This document shows, one piece after another, positions 15,430 to 23,962 of a DNA stretch of 39,773 bases; within the stretch, counting starts at the first letter, position 1; the number at the start of each line of letters is the position of its first letter. The position numbers and the translations under genes were made by a program. The notes under the pieces were generated by a model that worked only from the letters and a program-made list of their open reading frames with translations, searched no databases and was not told where the DNA came from. This DNA comes from Lachnospiraceae bacterium (GTDB lineage Bacteria > Bacillota > Clostridia > Lachnospirales > Lachnospiraceae), in NCBI GenBank assembly GCA_016282215.1, contig JAEEKC010000111.1, positions 1 through 39,773 on the forward strand. The letters are read 5' to 3'.

Positions 15430-17319
15430 CTACTCTTTCGAAATTGCCATAAACTTACAGTTGCTCTTGCAAAGGCCGCACTTCGCGCATTTGGACTGAT
15501 CGATGGCAAAGGAAGCAAGCTTATGCCCCTCTGCGATATAATCCGTTCTGGAGATGCAGCCCACCGGACAGTTCCTTGCGCAAAGGCCGCAGCCGATGCA
15601 GACATCCGGATCGATCCTGTACTGCATCAAAGACTTGCAGACATGGGCCGGACAACGCTTGTCCACGATATGGGCAATGTACTCATCCTTGAAATGACGC
15701 AGGGTGGAGTTGACGGGATTGGCTGCCGTCTGGCCCAGCGCGCAAAGGGAGTTTTTCTGGATGGTCCTGCTCAGCTCTTCGAGGGCATCAAGATCTTCCA
15801 TGGTGCCCTTGCCTTCGGTGATCTTGGTCAGGATCTCCAGGATACGCTTTGTGCCGATCCTGCAGGGAGAGCATTTTCCGCAGGATTCATCACAGATGAA
15901 TTCCATATAGAATTTTGCCACGTCTACCATACAGTTGTCTTCGTCCATAACAATGGCGCCGCCGGATCCCATCATAGATCCCTTCTGTACCAGGTTATCA
16001 AAATCGATGGGCTCATCGAGGAAATCTTCCGTCAGACAGCCGCCGGACGGACCGCCGGTCTGGATCGCTTTGAATTTCTTGCCGCCCGGAATGCCGCCGC
16101 CGATGTCGTAAATCAGTTCGCGGAGGGTTGTTCCCATGGGGACCTCCACAAGGCCGACATTGTTGACTTTTCCGCCAAGTGCGAATACCTTGGTTCCCTT
16201 GGAGCCTTCGGTACCGACTTTGGCAAACTCAGCTGCACCTTCCCGCAGGATGTAAGGCACGCATGCTAAGGTCTCAACGTTATTAACAATGGTTGGCTTA
16301 TCCCACAGACCCTTCACAGCCGGGAAAGGAGGACGGGGACGTGGCATGCCGCGCTTACCTTCGATGGAATTTAAGAGTGCAGTCTCTTCGCCGCAGACAA
16401 AAGCACCCGCGCCAAGACGGATATGACAGTTAAAATCAAAACCGCTGCCTAAGATATTTGTGCCAAGCAGTCCTGCTTCCCTTGCATTGGTGATCGCCTT
16501 GCGAAGACGGGCCACTGCGATTGGGTATTCGGCACGTACATAGAAGTAACCCTCTTTTGCACCGATGGCATAGGCTGCGATCATCATGCCTTCGATCACG
16601 GCAATGGGATTTCCCTCCAAGATGGAACGATCCATGAAAGCACCCGGATCTCCTTCGTCGCCATTGCAGACCACATATTTTTCATCCCCTTCGCTTGCAA
16701 GGGCAAACATCCACTTACGGCCTGCCGGGAAGCCGCCGCCTCCGCGTCCGCGAAGACCGGAAAGAAGCACGGTATCCGCCACTTCCTTCGGTGTCATGGT
16801 CAGGGCTTTTTTCAGACCCTTAAACGCCCCCGCTCCGAGAGCCTCTTCGAGCTTCTCGGGATTGATGACACCACAGCCATGCAAAGCGATGCGGCGCTGC
16901 TTTTTGTAGAAATTGATATCGTCCTGTTTGGAAACCTTTTCACCGGAAACGGGATCCACATATAAAAGCCGCTGCACAACTTCACCCTTTGCAATATCGG
17001 TATCGATGATCTCTTCCACATCGTCTATGGAAACCATACGATACAGCGTATCTTCGGGATAGATCTTGACAAAAGGTCCCTGGGAACAGAAACCGAAACA
17101 GCCTGTCAGATTGACAGTGGCTTTTTCATTCAAACCTTTTTTGGCAAGAAGTTCTTTGAACTTCTCCATGATCTCTTTGGAATTACTCGAAAGGCATCCG
17201 GTTCCGCCGCACAGAACGATGTGGCGTTTTTCATCAGCGCCCGCGAGCTTGTCTTTCATGTTCTTTTCGCATTCTGCGATCCTTTTATCGAGCTCCTCTA
17301 CGGAAGTGATCTGACTCAT
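15430..17319 (-). CDS. hydB: NADH-binding flavin subunit of the [FeFe] hydrogenase (NuoF-like)
   Basis: This 629-residue subunit has an N-terminal thioredoxin-like [2Fe-2S] domain (CGGTGC, TGCFGFC), then the NuoF-like core. The core carries the NADH/FMN motif LRGRGGGGFPAGRKW, the segment FVCGEETALLNSIEG, and the [4Fe-4S] motif SCGKCSPCRIGTKR. Two C-terminal [4Fe-4S] motifs follow (CIGCGLCARNCPVGC, CAKCGLCKSNC). This layout is typical of HydB/HndC rather than respiratory NuoF. It passes electrons between NAD(H), ferredoxin and HydA. It overlaps hydC by four bases (ATGA), so the two are translationally coupled. Confidence 0.95.
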   Translation of the reverse strand: MSQITSVEELDKRIAECEKNMKDKLAGADEKRHIVLCGGTGCLSSNSKEIMEKFKELLAKKGLNEKATVNLTGCFGFCSQGPFVKIYPEDTLYRMVSIDDVEEIIDTDIAKGEVVQRLLYVDPVSGEKVSKQDDINFYKKQRRIALHGCGVINPEKLEEALGAGAFKGLKKALTMTPKEVADTVLLSGLRGRGGGGFPAGRKWMFALASEGDEKYVVCNGDEGDPGAFMDRSILEGNPIAVIEGMMIAAYAIGAKEGYFYVRAEYPIAVARLRKAITNAREAGLLGTNILGSGFDFNCHIRLGAGAFVCGEETALLNSIEGKRGMPRPRPPFPAVKGLWDKPTIVNNVETLACVPYILREGAAEFAKVGTEGSKGTKVFALGGKVNNVGLVEVPMGTTLRELIYDIGGGIPGGKKFKAIQTGGPSGGCLTEDFLDEPIDFDNLVQKGSMMGSGGAIVMDEDNCMVDVAKFYMEFICDESCGKCSPCRIGTKRILEILTKITEGKGTMEDLDALEELSRTIQKNSLCALGQTAANPVNSTLRHFKDEYIAHIVDKRCPAHVCKSLMQYRIDPDVCIGCGLCARNCPVGCISRTDYIAEGHKLASFAIDQSKCAKCGLCKSNCKFMAISKE

Positions 17320-17801
17320 GCTGATGCCTCCTTTCTGTATGATTCAATGATATCTTCTACCTCTTCCACATCCACCTTCGGATATACCTTACCGTTAATG
17401 CTGACAGCAGGCGCGATACCGCAGGCACCGATGCAGCGAAGGGCATCTAAGGTAAACAGACCGTCCTTGGTGGTCTGGCCGGGTGCGATGCCGAGGATTT
17501 CGGAAAAACGGTCGATGACGATCTGGGCGCCCTTGACATAGCAGGCCGTTCCGAGGCAGCAGCCGATGACATATTTACCCTTGGGCTCTAATGAGAAAAA
17601 CGAATAGAAGGTAACCACCCCATAAATCTCAGCAACTGATATCCCCGTTCTTTGCGACACCACTTCCTGCACCTCGAGCGGGATATATCCGTATTCATTC
17701 TGGATATCGCTCAGGATCATCATCAGCGGCGTCTTTTCCTTTTTGTACCTGTCGCAGATGTCTTTGATCTGGCGGACAGCACTTTCACTTAGCCTTGCCA
17801 T
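17316..17801 (-). CDS. hydC: [2Fe-2S] thioredoxin-like subunit of the [FeFe] hydrogenase (NuoE-like)
   Basis: This 161-residue protein has the NuoE fold: a helical N-terminus with LMMILSDIQNEYGYIP, the segment GVVTFYSFF, and the [2Fe-2S] ligands in CCLGTAC and CIGACGIAPA. It is the small electron-transfer subunit of the HydABC complex. AAGGAGG lies eight bases before the ATG at 17801. It opens the operon, and its leader carries a TATAAT promoter and motif copy 2. Confidence 0.95.
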   Translation of the reverse strand: MARLSESAVRQIKDICDRYKKEKTPLMMILSDIQNEYGYIPLEVQEVVSQRTGISVAEIYGVVTFYSFFSLEPKGKYVIGCCLGTACYVKGAQIVIDRFSEILGIAPGQTTKDGLFTLDALRCIGACGIAPAVSINGKVYPKVDVEEVEDIIESYRKEASA

Positions 17802-17824
17802 ACTTGCTCCTCCTTAATTGATCA

Positions 17825-17867
17825 GTAGTTTTTCGTCCCACTCTATTCATATCGGACTTTACACTAC
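17825..17867 (-). promoter_or_regulatory. Leader motif copy 2 (hydrogenase operon)
   Basis: On the minus strand it starts GTAGTGTAAAGTCCGATATG and ends CGAAAAACTAC, so GTAGT and ACTAC can pair and enclose the motif. The internal stem of the other copies is lost; GTCC with GGAC can pair instead. It is followed by TGATCAATT and then the AAGGAGG of hydC. Confidence 0.65.
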
Positions 17868-17909
17868 CAATATTTTCCTCCATCTGACGCAAATTGTGCA
17901 GACAAGAAC

Positions 17910-17915
17910 ATTATA
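17910..17915 (-). promoter_or_regulatory. Probable -10 box of the hydrogenase operon
   Basis: A perfect TATAAT is present on the minus strand about 36 bases before motif copy 2. The -35 region is poor, so an activator or another sigma contact may be needed. Confidence 0.45.
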
Positions 17916-17952
17916 CTCTATTTTGCGGGTTTATGGAACTGTTTTTTGCGGT

Positions 17953-18000
17953 AAAAAACGGCAAAAGACTGCCGGAGTGCATTCCGCACTCCGGCAGTCT
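17953..18000 (-). terminator. Terminator after the fibronectin-III gene
   Basis: On the minus strand a perfect 15-bp stem (AGACTGCCGGAGTGC with its complement, five-base loop) is followed by TTTTGCCGTTTTTT. It ends transcription from the fibronectin-III gene, whose stop lies 97 bases upstream, before the hydrogenase promoter. Confidence 0.85.
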
Positions 18001-18075
18001 GTAACTTGTCATTCTTTCACGGCCTGCGACCGTATTTTTTCTTTCATGCTTGCCTTTATTAAGCATGCCAGCCTT

Positions 18076-18131
18076 ACATAGACAAATCTGTAAGGATTAA
18101 TGGATACCTACATAAACAAATCTGTAAGGAT
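18076..18131. repeat. 22-base direct repeat straddling the end of the fibronectin-III gene
   Basis: ACATARACAAATCTGTAAGGAT occurs at 18076-18097 and 18110-18131, differing at one base. The second copy codes the C-terminal DPYRFVYV of the protein, while the first lies just after its stop in another frame. Confidence 0.85.
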
Positions 18132-19953
18132 CATAGGTCTGGCCGTAGTTACTGATTCTGTTAAAGCCATACTTTGCAAAGACATTGACTACGGAGTTGT
18201 ACTCAACGGAACCCGGGGTACCTCCCACAACCTTGATCGTAACCGCAACGCCTTCTCTGTCCTCCTGATAGAGAGATCCGAAGTTGTAGCCGGAAACTTC
18301 CGTGATCTTCAGATTCACGCCTGCAACCGGAGTATTCTGAATTTCGTTGACGATCTGCTGTACAGTAGGCTGAACTCTCTTATTAACCAGGAAACTATCT
18401 GCCTTATTTACGCTGTATCCTGCAGATGTCTTTTTCGGATCTACAGACCATTTCGTATAAGCAACACCCTGCATTCTGGTGTCAGCCTCGGCCTGCGTGC
18501 CATATGCATAATAGTGATCCTGTCCGAATACCCTGTTGCATCTTTCCTGATAGTTCTCCGAAGGATAGCAGAAATAATTTGATGTCATCAGAACCGGATC
18601 ACAGGGATAAGACCATGTCTTCTTCTTTTTCTTATCGCTGAAGCATACGATCTGATAATAATATTTGGTTCCGTTATCCTGAACGATCTCTGTGGAGGTC
18701 ACATTTCCGCCATCCACGGTGGCGACTGTGGTAAAGCCCTTGTTTTCACTGGTAGAGCGCTGTACAAAGTATCCCTTTGCCCTCTTTACGCTGCTCCAGG
18801 TAAGTTTCACGACATTCGGCTTTTCGCAGACACAGCCTTCTTTTACAAAGTTTGTGGAAGCAAGCACGGTTGCTGCTGCAGTCGGCCACAGATCAAAATC
18901 GGAATAATAGCGTCTTTTGTTGATGACTTTATAGGCACGAACCCTGTACCAGTACTTCTGTCCGGGAACCGTATCCTTATCCACATATTTCCGCTTTTTC
19001 AGTTTTTTCATCTTCGGGCCGCCGGCGATCAGGGTACCCTTTTTGCTTTTCTTCTTGGAGCGGTACACTTCGTAGCCGTCCGCACCCGGAACCTTCACCC
19101 ATTTCAGGGTCACAAAATCGGAACCGTTCGCACTCAGATAATTGATCTCCGTTTTGTCAAGCATCGTCTTTGCCTTGACCGGTCCCGACAACTCGCTGAC
19201 GTATTCTTTTCCGTTATCATTGATATAGGCCTGCACCTTGAAATAATAGGTCTTTGCAAGGCTTAAGTTCTTGCCTGCAGCATCCTTTAAGATCATTGCA
19301 CCTGCCGCATCGGATGTCTCCAGCATTTTATACTTCCCGTTTTTCTTATTCGAAATGTAAACCTTGTAACCGGTTACCCCGCCGACCGGTTTCCAGGTCA
19401 ACAGAATCTTCTTGTAACTGAGCGGCTCTGACGTAAGGAACCATTCGTTTGCGGTCCTCGTAGGCTTAACCGTCGCAGTTTCGGCAGAAAAATCACCATA
19501 GTAATTCTTGCCATCCTGCTTGATAAACGCCCTAACCTTAAAACTGTAGGTAGAAGCGGTATTCAGTTCCTTCTGATCCGATGACGCACCCTTCGTAGAC
19601 ATCACATTCGCTTCCGTGGTATTCCCGCCGTCAAAAGTCCAATGGAGGACATATCCCTGGCCATTGGTATTGCTGTATACCTCGTAGCCGTCCGCACCGG
19701 ATACCGCAGCCCAGTTAAGCTTGATGGTATCTTCATCCACCACAGTCGCCAAAACGCTTGCGGGCTTGCCAACCGTCGGTGCAGCCGGCGTCGGTGTTTC
19801 ATTCTGGCTCACCGTCTCCGCTGTCACTGCCTCTTCTGCGTCAATAACCCCCTCCGGCTCAGCCTGGCCTGCAAAAGCCGCAGCCGGGCCTTCCAGAATC
19901 AGACTTGCCGACAGCAATAAAGCTGTCACTGATTGCAACACTCTCCTTTTCAC
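18097..19953 (-). CDS. Secreted fibronectin type III repeat protein with an M15-like C-terminal domain
   Basis: This 618-residue protein starts at GTG with a signal peptide (RRVLQSVTALLLSASLIL, cleavage near AFA-GQ). Four fibronectin-III domains follow at about 60-165, 170-268, 272-370 and 372-465, each with a GADGYEVY/GVTGYKVY-like strand and a YYFKVQAY-like strand. The last 150 residues form a separate domain ending YDPYRFVYVGIH. Its layout loosely recalls D,D-carboxypeptidase (M15) domains, but the zinc His/Asp residues are not evident, so it may be a non-catalytic wall-binding domain. This assignment is weak. AGGAGG lies nine bases before the GTG. Two tandem copies of the leader motif precede it and a strong terminator follows. 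Confidence 0.8.
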   Translation of the reverse strand: MKRRVLQSVTALLLSASLILEGPAAAFAGQAEPEGVIDAEEAVTAETVSQNETPTPAAPTVGKPASVLATVVDEDTIKLNWAAVSGADGYEVYSNTNGQGYVLHWTFDGGNTTEANVMSTKGASSDQKELNTASTYSFKVRAFIKQDGKNYYGDFSAETATVKPTRTANEWFLTSEPLSYKKILLTWKPVGGVTGYKVYISNKKNGKYKMLETSDAAGAMILKDAAGKNLSLAKTYYFKVQAYINDNGKEYVSELSGPVKAKTMLDKTEINYLSANGSDFVTLKWVKVPGADGYEVYRSKKKSKKGTLIAGGPKMKKLKKRKYVDKDTVPGQKYWYRVRAYKVINKRRYYSDFDLWPTAAATVLASTNFVKEGCVCEKPNVVKLTWSSVKRAKGYFVQRSTSENKGFTTVATVDGGNVTSTEIVQDNGTKYYYQIVCFSDKKKKKTWSYPCDPVLMTSNYFCYPSENYQERCNRVFGQDHYYAYGTQAEADTRMQGVAYTKWSVDPKKTSAGYSVNKADSFLVNKRVQPTVQQIVNEIQNTPVAGVNLKITEVSGYNFGSLYQEDREGVAVTIKVVGGTPGSVEYNSVVNVFAKYGFNRISNYGQTYDPYRFVYVGIH

Positions 19954-19976
19954 CTTCTGATACCTCCTAATTAATT

Positions 19977-20017
19977 AGTTTTTCGGCTCGGTATTTTCAT
20001 ACCGGGCTCTGCACTAC
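19977..20017 (-). promoter_or_regulatory. Leader motif copy 4 (fibronectin-III gene, proximal)
   Basis: On the minus strand it starts GTAGTGCAGAGCCCGG, then folds as CGGTAT-GAAA-ATACCG (a perfect 6-bp stem with a GAAA loop), then GAGCCGAAAAACTA. It runs directly into the TTAATTAGGAGG ribosome binding site. Confidence 0.75.
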
Positions 20018-20028
20018 TGAATTGATCA

Positions 20029-20070
20029 GTAGTTTTTTCGCTCAGTATTTCATACCGGGCTCTGCACTAC
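20029..20070 (-). promoter_or_regulatory. Leader motif copy 3 (fibronectin-III gene, distal)
   Basis: It starts GTAGTGCAGAGCCCGG, has the stem CGGTAT-GAA-ATACTG with one G-U pair, and ends CGAAAAAACTAC so that GTAGT and ACTAC pair. It sits 52 bases upstream of copy 4 in the same orientation, a tandem arrangement. Upstream lies an AT-rich stretch (20071-20120) containing TTGCAC and TATAGA-like boxes that probably hold the promoter. Confidence 0.75.
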
Positions 20071-20160
20071 CAAGTAATATAATAACTACTATCTATAAAA
20101 TTACACTATAACGTGCAATTTTTCAAGTACCAATGGAAACAGATTAAAAAGATAAACATG

Positions 20161-21099
20161 CTACGGATACCACTCATTCATCTTCGCTGTGGGGACCTCA
20201 AAATGCTGATAATCCTTTTTGGTTTTCCACTCCCCTCCCCACTCGAAACCATGCTGTATGAACAATTCGTAACAAAGGTCTCCTTTTACGATCTTGTAGG
20301 GAAAATCCGCCTCCCTGTCGGTATAGCCTTCGGCGCCTGCCGGCTCTACCACCCTTTCTCCGTCCACAGTCCTGACATAAGGATTATAGAAGGTATTGAT
20401 ATCCACCGCCAGGCCCATGCCGTGTTTGGATATCTTCGTCGTGCCGGAGATGAGGCGGTAATTAAACGAAGAGGAATTATTATCCTCCATGGATCTTTCA
20501 TCATCCGCATCATATTCGTCCACCAGGCGGATCTTTTCGATGGGGTAATCATTTTCATACAGGGTCCGCAGGATCGTAAGCACATCCTCTGCGATATGCA
20601 CGTTGACGATCATCTCCCCTTCATGCACCTTTCCGTCGATATCTTTATGCAGCACATGGAGATATCGAAGATCCTCTCTCGGCAGGGTGCAGTCATCTTT
20701 ATAAGACTTTCCCTGTATGCGGGTGAATATCTCGTCAGAGATCCCGGTGATGTAGAACTGCGATTCTACAGAGATTTCCGAATCTGCAGAATCTACATTT
20801 ATATTCATTTCCCCATTTATTCCTTCTTCGATTTCCGGGCCTGTTTCTGTACCCGCCGGTTCTGTCTGCATGGGAGCCGCCGTTTCCATATTTTTCATAT
20901 GTTCATCATCCGTCTGTATTTCCGGCAGTTTCTCACTGCTCCTTTCATCAGGCTTTCCGCCGGATCTGCTTTCGATTTGCGATCCGGTTTCGTTTTCAGA
21001 TCCCTGCAGGCCGCAGCCTGTCCAAAGAAGAGACATACCAATGAAGATAAGCAGTGCCCCTATCTTTATTCCCTTTTCTGCTTTTGTTTTGATTTTCAT
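20161..21099 (-). CDS. Lipoprotein D-Ala-D-Ala carboxypeptidase / M15 peptidase
   Basis: This 312-residue protein has a lipoprotein signal ending in LLWTGC (Cys29), so it should be anchored outside the membrane. An acidic, low-complexity linker (30-110) leads to an M15 peptidase domain (about 160-312). The zinc ligands are visible: His226 and Asp233 in SKHGMGLAVD, and His299 in DYQHFEV. M15 enzymes trim peptidoglycan peptides. It overlaps the upstream 946-residue gene by four bases (ATGA), so the two are translationally coupled. Confidence 0.9.
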   Translation of the reverse strand: MKIKTKAEKGIKIGALLIFIGMSLLWTGCGLQGSENETGSQIESRSGGKPDERSSEKLPEIQTDDEHMKNMETAAPMQTEPAGTETGPEIEEGINGEMNINVDSADSEISVESQFYITGISDEIFTRIQGKSYKDDCTLPREDLRYLHVLHKDIDGKVHEGEMIVNVHIAEDVLTILRTLYENDYPIEKIRLVDEYDADDERSMEDNNSSSFNYRLISGTTKISKHGMGLAVDINTFYNPYVRTVDGERVVEPAGAEGYTDREADFPYKIVKGDLCYELFIQHGFEWGGEWKTKKDYQHFEVPTAKMNEWYP

Positions 21100-23936
21100 T
21101 TCGGTTTCGGTCCGGTTTTCTTTATTCCTTTTGTCTCCGTCTTCTGTCCGGAAGGCTGCTCATTTTCTTCTTTTACCTGCCCTTCAGGCTTTGTCTTTTC
21201 CTTCGGCTGCTCTTTTTTCGGTTCCTCTTTCTTCGGCTCTTCTTTTACGTCGCCCTGTTTCTGCGCATTCAGGGCTTCCTTTTTGCGCGCTCTTTCCGCC
21301 TGTCTTTTCTGATAGGTCTTTTCTCTTTCCTGCTGGATACGCCGCTCCTTCTCATCCTCCGATTTGCGCCAGTCCCTGATCTTCTTATCCGTTTTTTCCA
21401 CATATTCTTTCATGCTTTTGGTGTCGGAAAGCATTTCCTTAACGGTCTCCGGATGTTTGCGAAGGTGGGCAAGCTGGTCTTTCTGATTTTTCTGTTTCCG
21501 CCAGGATTTCAGATAGTCGTTCACATATTCCCCCGGTTTATACGCATCGCCCGCGCGGTTATTTTTCTCCGGCAGTTTGCCCACCTGATCTATAAGCGTT
21601 ACCGTATACGCCATGGCATAGGCGGTTTCGATGGTCACCTCGTCTTTGTAGACGCCGTTTTCCAGGTTCCGCTTTACCAAACGGCATTTATCCAGATAGA
21701 CATCATCACATTTTTCAATCTGCTCTGTCACATCCCCCATCATCAGCGCCTTTAAGGATCCGACGCCCACGTTATCCAGGAATTTTTTATAGGCAGGCAC
21801 TTTCGGAAGGTTTTTGTCCACCAGCTCCTTCAGTTCTTCCTCCTTTGCGCCCACAGACCGGAAGATGGATGCCAGGCGAAAGGCAAAAATATCCCTGACT
21901 GCGTCCGCTGCCTGCTTCTTTTGTTCCTCATTCATTTTCGTATAAGAGGCATACTGCATCGAAAGGGTTGAAACGCCTGTGATGGCGCCGCTGATATACG
22001 TTTGCATGACCGGCCCGGACGTCTTTTTGAGCTGCTCAAACGCGTCAAGCTGGATATTGACCTGTTTTAAGATCTGCGTTTCACTCATCTTCGATAGTTC
22101 ATAGTCATCAGTCATCAGACCACCGTCCAGGGTGCCATGCAGAACAAACTGCTTTTTCGCTTTCGGATCATAAGTATAGGTGATATTGGCAAAAGCGGTC
22201 CCATCCAGTATGGAAGAGAGTTTTTGCTCAAATACCTGTTTCGAACTAAATTCCACGGAACTCATATGATCGATCACACCGACATAAATACCTCTTCCGA
22301 TGGCTCCTTCATCATAGGTAAACCAGTCCGCAAAGGGTTTATCCTTGCACGCGACTGCCTTTTTTGCAAACATCGAGCGCAGATGATTGACCGTAAAACT
22401 GTTGAAAAGAACAGTCTTTTGTGCAAGATCCGAAAAACGGAAATCCAGGTCCCTGAGGCCCTCCGCTACTCTTTGGATATTGACCGCAAACTGATCGAGA
22501 TATCCGCGCATATTGCCCACCTTGTCCAGGTAATCCTGGGGGGTCTTCAGATCGGGAAAATCCTTTTTACCGGCCTTAAGCATATCCTCCGGCATTCTGC
22601 CCATTTCCTGCCAGACATCCATCAGGGTAAAGCCCAGCATACCCGCCCTGGAAAATTCCGGCGAAAAGATATAATCCGGATCGGAAAAGTCCACCTTGCC
22701 CAGCATCTTGCCGATCCTGTCAATGGATGCCATATATCCTTTATGCATGGTCTCGGCCAGCCACTTTGCATTCTCCGGTTTTTTTCCGCTGGTTTTTAAG
22801 ACCAGTGTATGGAAAAGATCCGCCTTTTCTTTCTGCAGTTTGGCCGGATCCATGATATCCTCTTCCGTATACAGATAGTTCCCTTTTTCATCCTTCATCG
22901 CCATCAGGGCGACGGTGGTGATGCTGTGTCCCGCGGTTCTCGCCACGGAAATGCCATAAGGATGCGGGTGCTTGAAAAGGCTTTCGTCCGTGTAACGGTC
23001 CCCGTAAAAAGCCTTTCTGTTTTCCTTGGCTCCCGGTCCCAAATCATACTTGTTATAGACATTATTCAGCCAGTTTGCGTACTTTTCCTTTTCCGCCTTG
23101 ACATAGGCTGCCGCCTGCCGGGGCGCTGTCTTGATCTCAAAACGTCGTTGTTCGGTCAGCTGATAGGTCCGCTCCACCGAAGCGCGGTTGATGGCGCAGA
23201 TGCGCCTTACTTCCGTCACCGCCGCAAAGCGCTCCTTTGCATACGTTGTGTCCGTCTTTCCTTTTTTTCCGTCCAGATAGACCTGGGTAAGCCTGTCAAA
23301 CTCTTCGGCGCTTCGCAGGTAGGAAAGCATGGTTTCCTTTTCCTGCTTTCGCAGCTTTCCTGCCTTTTCGGGATCCGTTTCCTGCAACGAATTTGCCCGG
23401 TTTTTCTCCATTTTAGACGCTAACTTTTTCAGGTTTTTCAGTTCCCCCATCAGGGCGCGAAACTGCGGAGAACTTCCGCCCTTATACCAGTGATCCTTGC
23501 TGTCAAGGAGTGCATAAAGCCTGGCGATATCGTCCGCATTCTTTTTCAGGTCCACCCGGTTAAAGCTGCGGACCTCATAGGCCTTGTCTGCCGGGGTGGG
23601 TTCCTGCGAAGCAGAAACGCCGGCGGATGCTCCCTGTCCCTCCAGCTGATTCTTTGTTCTGTATGCCTGAAGCTCCTCCGGCACCGGGATGTCCTGCCCA
23701 AGCTGCTTTTTGGTCATAAGTTCCATATGCCAGGCATAGTAATAGGCCTCTGTTTTTTTGTCCTCAGCGGCCTTGCTGTTTTTCACAAGCTCCCACATCT
23801 GCGCCGCCTTGAGAAGGTCCGCTCTCTGCTTCGCCTCGTCCACAACTGCATGGTTTTCGTGCAGTTCCTCTTCCGGGGGGATGGGATTCAGTTCCGGCTG
23901 TGCATATTCATCTTCCCTGTATTCAGACTCTTTCAT
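21096..23936 (-). CDS. Large helical protein of unknown function, coupled to the M15 lipoprotein
   Basis: I do not recognise this 946-residue protein. It has no signal peptide or membrane helix and appears mostly helical. A segment at about 159-240 (FRALMGELKNLKKLAS...MLSYLRSAEEFDRLTQVY...YAKERFAAV) matches in spacing a segment of the 985-residue protein at 6958-9915. The middle (about 300-760) looks globular, with FSRAGMLGFTLMDVWQEMG and YDEGAIGRGIYVGVIDHMSS. The last 110 residues are Lys/Glu-rich (KKEEPKKEQPKEK type). AAGGAG lies seven bases before the start. Its leader carries motif copy 5. Confidence 0.8.
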   Translation of the reverse strand: MKESEYREDEYAQPELNPIPPEEELHENHAVVDEAKQRADLLKAAQMWELVKNSKAAEDKKTEAYYYAWHMELMTKKQLGQDIPVPEELQAYRTKNQLEGQGASAGVSASQEPTPADKAYEVRSFNRVDLKKNADDIARLYALLDSKDHWYKGGSSPQFRALMGELKNLKKLASKMEKNRANSLQETDPEKAGKLRKQEKETMLSYLRSAEEFDRLTQVYLDGKKGKTDTTYAKERFAAVTEVRRICAINRASVERTYQLTEQRRFEIKTAPRQAAAYVKAEKEKYANWLNNVYNKYDLGPGAKENRKAFYGDRYTDESLFKHPHPYGISVARTAGHSITTVALMAMKDEKGNYLYTEEDIMDPAKLQKEKADLFHTLVLKTSGKKPENAKWLAETMHKGYMASIDRIGKMLGKVDFSDPDYIFSPEFSRAGMLGFTLMDVWQEMGRMPEDMLKAGKKDFPDLKTPQDYLDKVGNMRGYLDQFAVNIQRVAEGLRDLDFRFSDLAQKTVLFNSFTVNHLRSMFAKKAVACKDKPFADWFTYDEGAIGRGIYVGVIDHMSSVEFSSKQVFEQKLSSILDGTAFANITYTYDPKAKKQFVLHGTLDGGLMTDDYELSKMSETQILKQVNIQLDAFEQLKKTSGPVMQTYISGAITGVSTLSMQYASYTKMNEEQKKQAADAVRDIFAFRLASIFRSVGAKEEELKELVDKNLPKVPAYKKFLDNVGVGSLKALMMGDVTEQIEKCDDVYLDKCRLVKRNLENGVYKDEVTIETAYAMAYTVTLIDQVGKLPEKNNRAGDAYKPGEYVNDYLKSWRKQKNQKDQLAHLRKHPETVKEMLSDTKSMKEYVEKTDKKIRDWRKSEDEKERRIQQEREKTYQKRQAERARKKEALNAQKQGDVKEEPKKEEPKKEQPKEKTKPEGQVKEENEQPSGQKTETKGIKKTGPKPK

Positions 23937-23962
23937 AAGTGTGCTCCTTTTTCATTCGTGCT

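Noticed and set aside
20113..21312. Long plus-strand reading frame of about 400 codons
   Set aside because: It lies antisense to the M15 lipoprotein gene and the end of the 946-residue gene, both with clear motifs and ribosome sites. Its translation is Phe/Ile/Arg-rich without domains.
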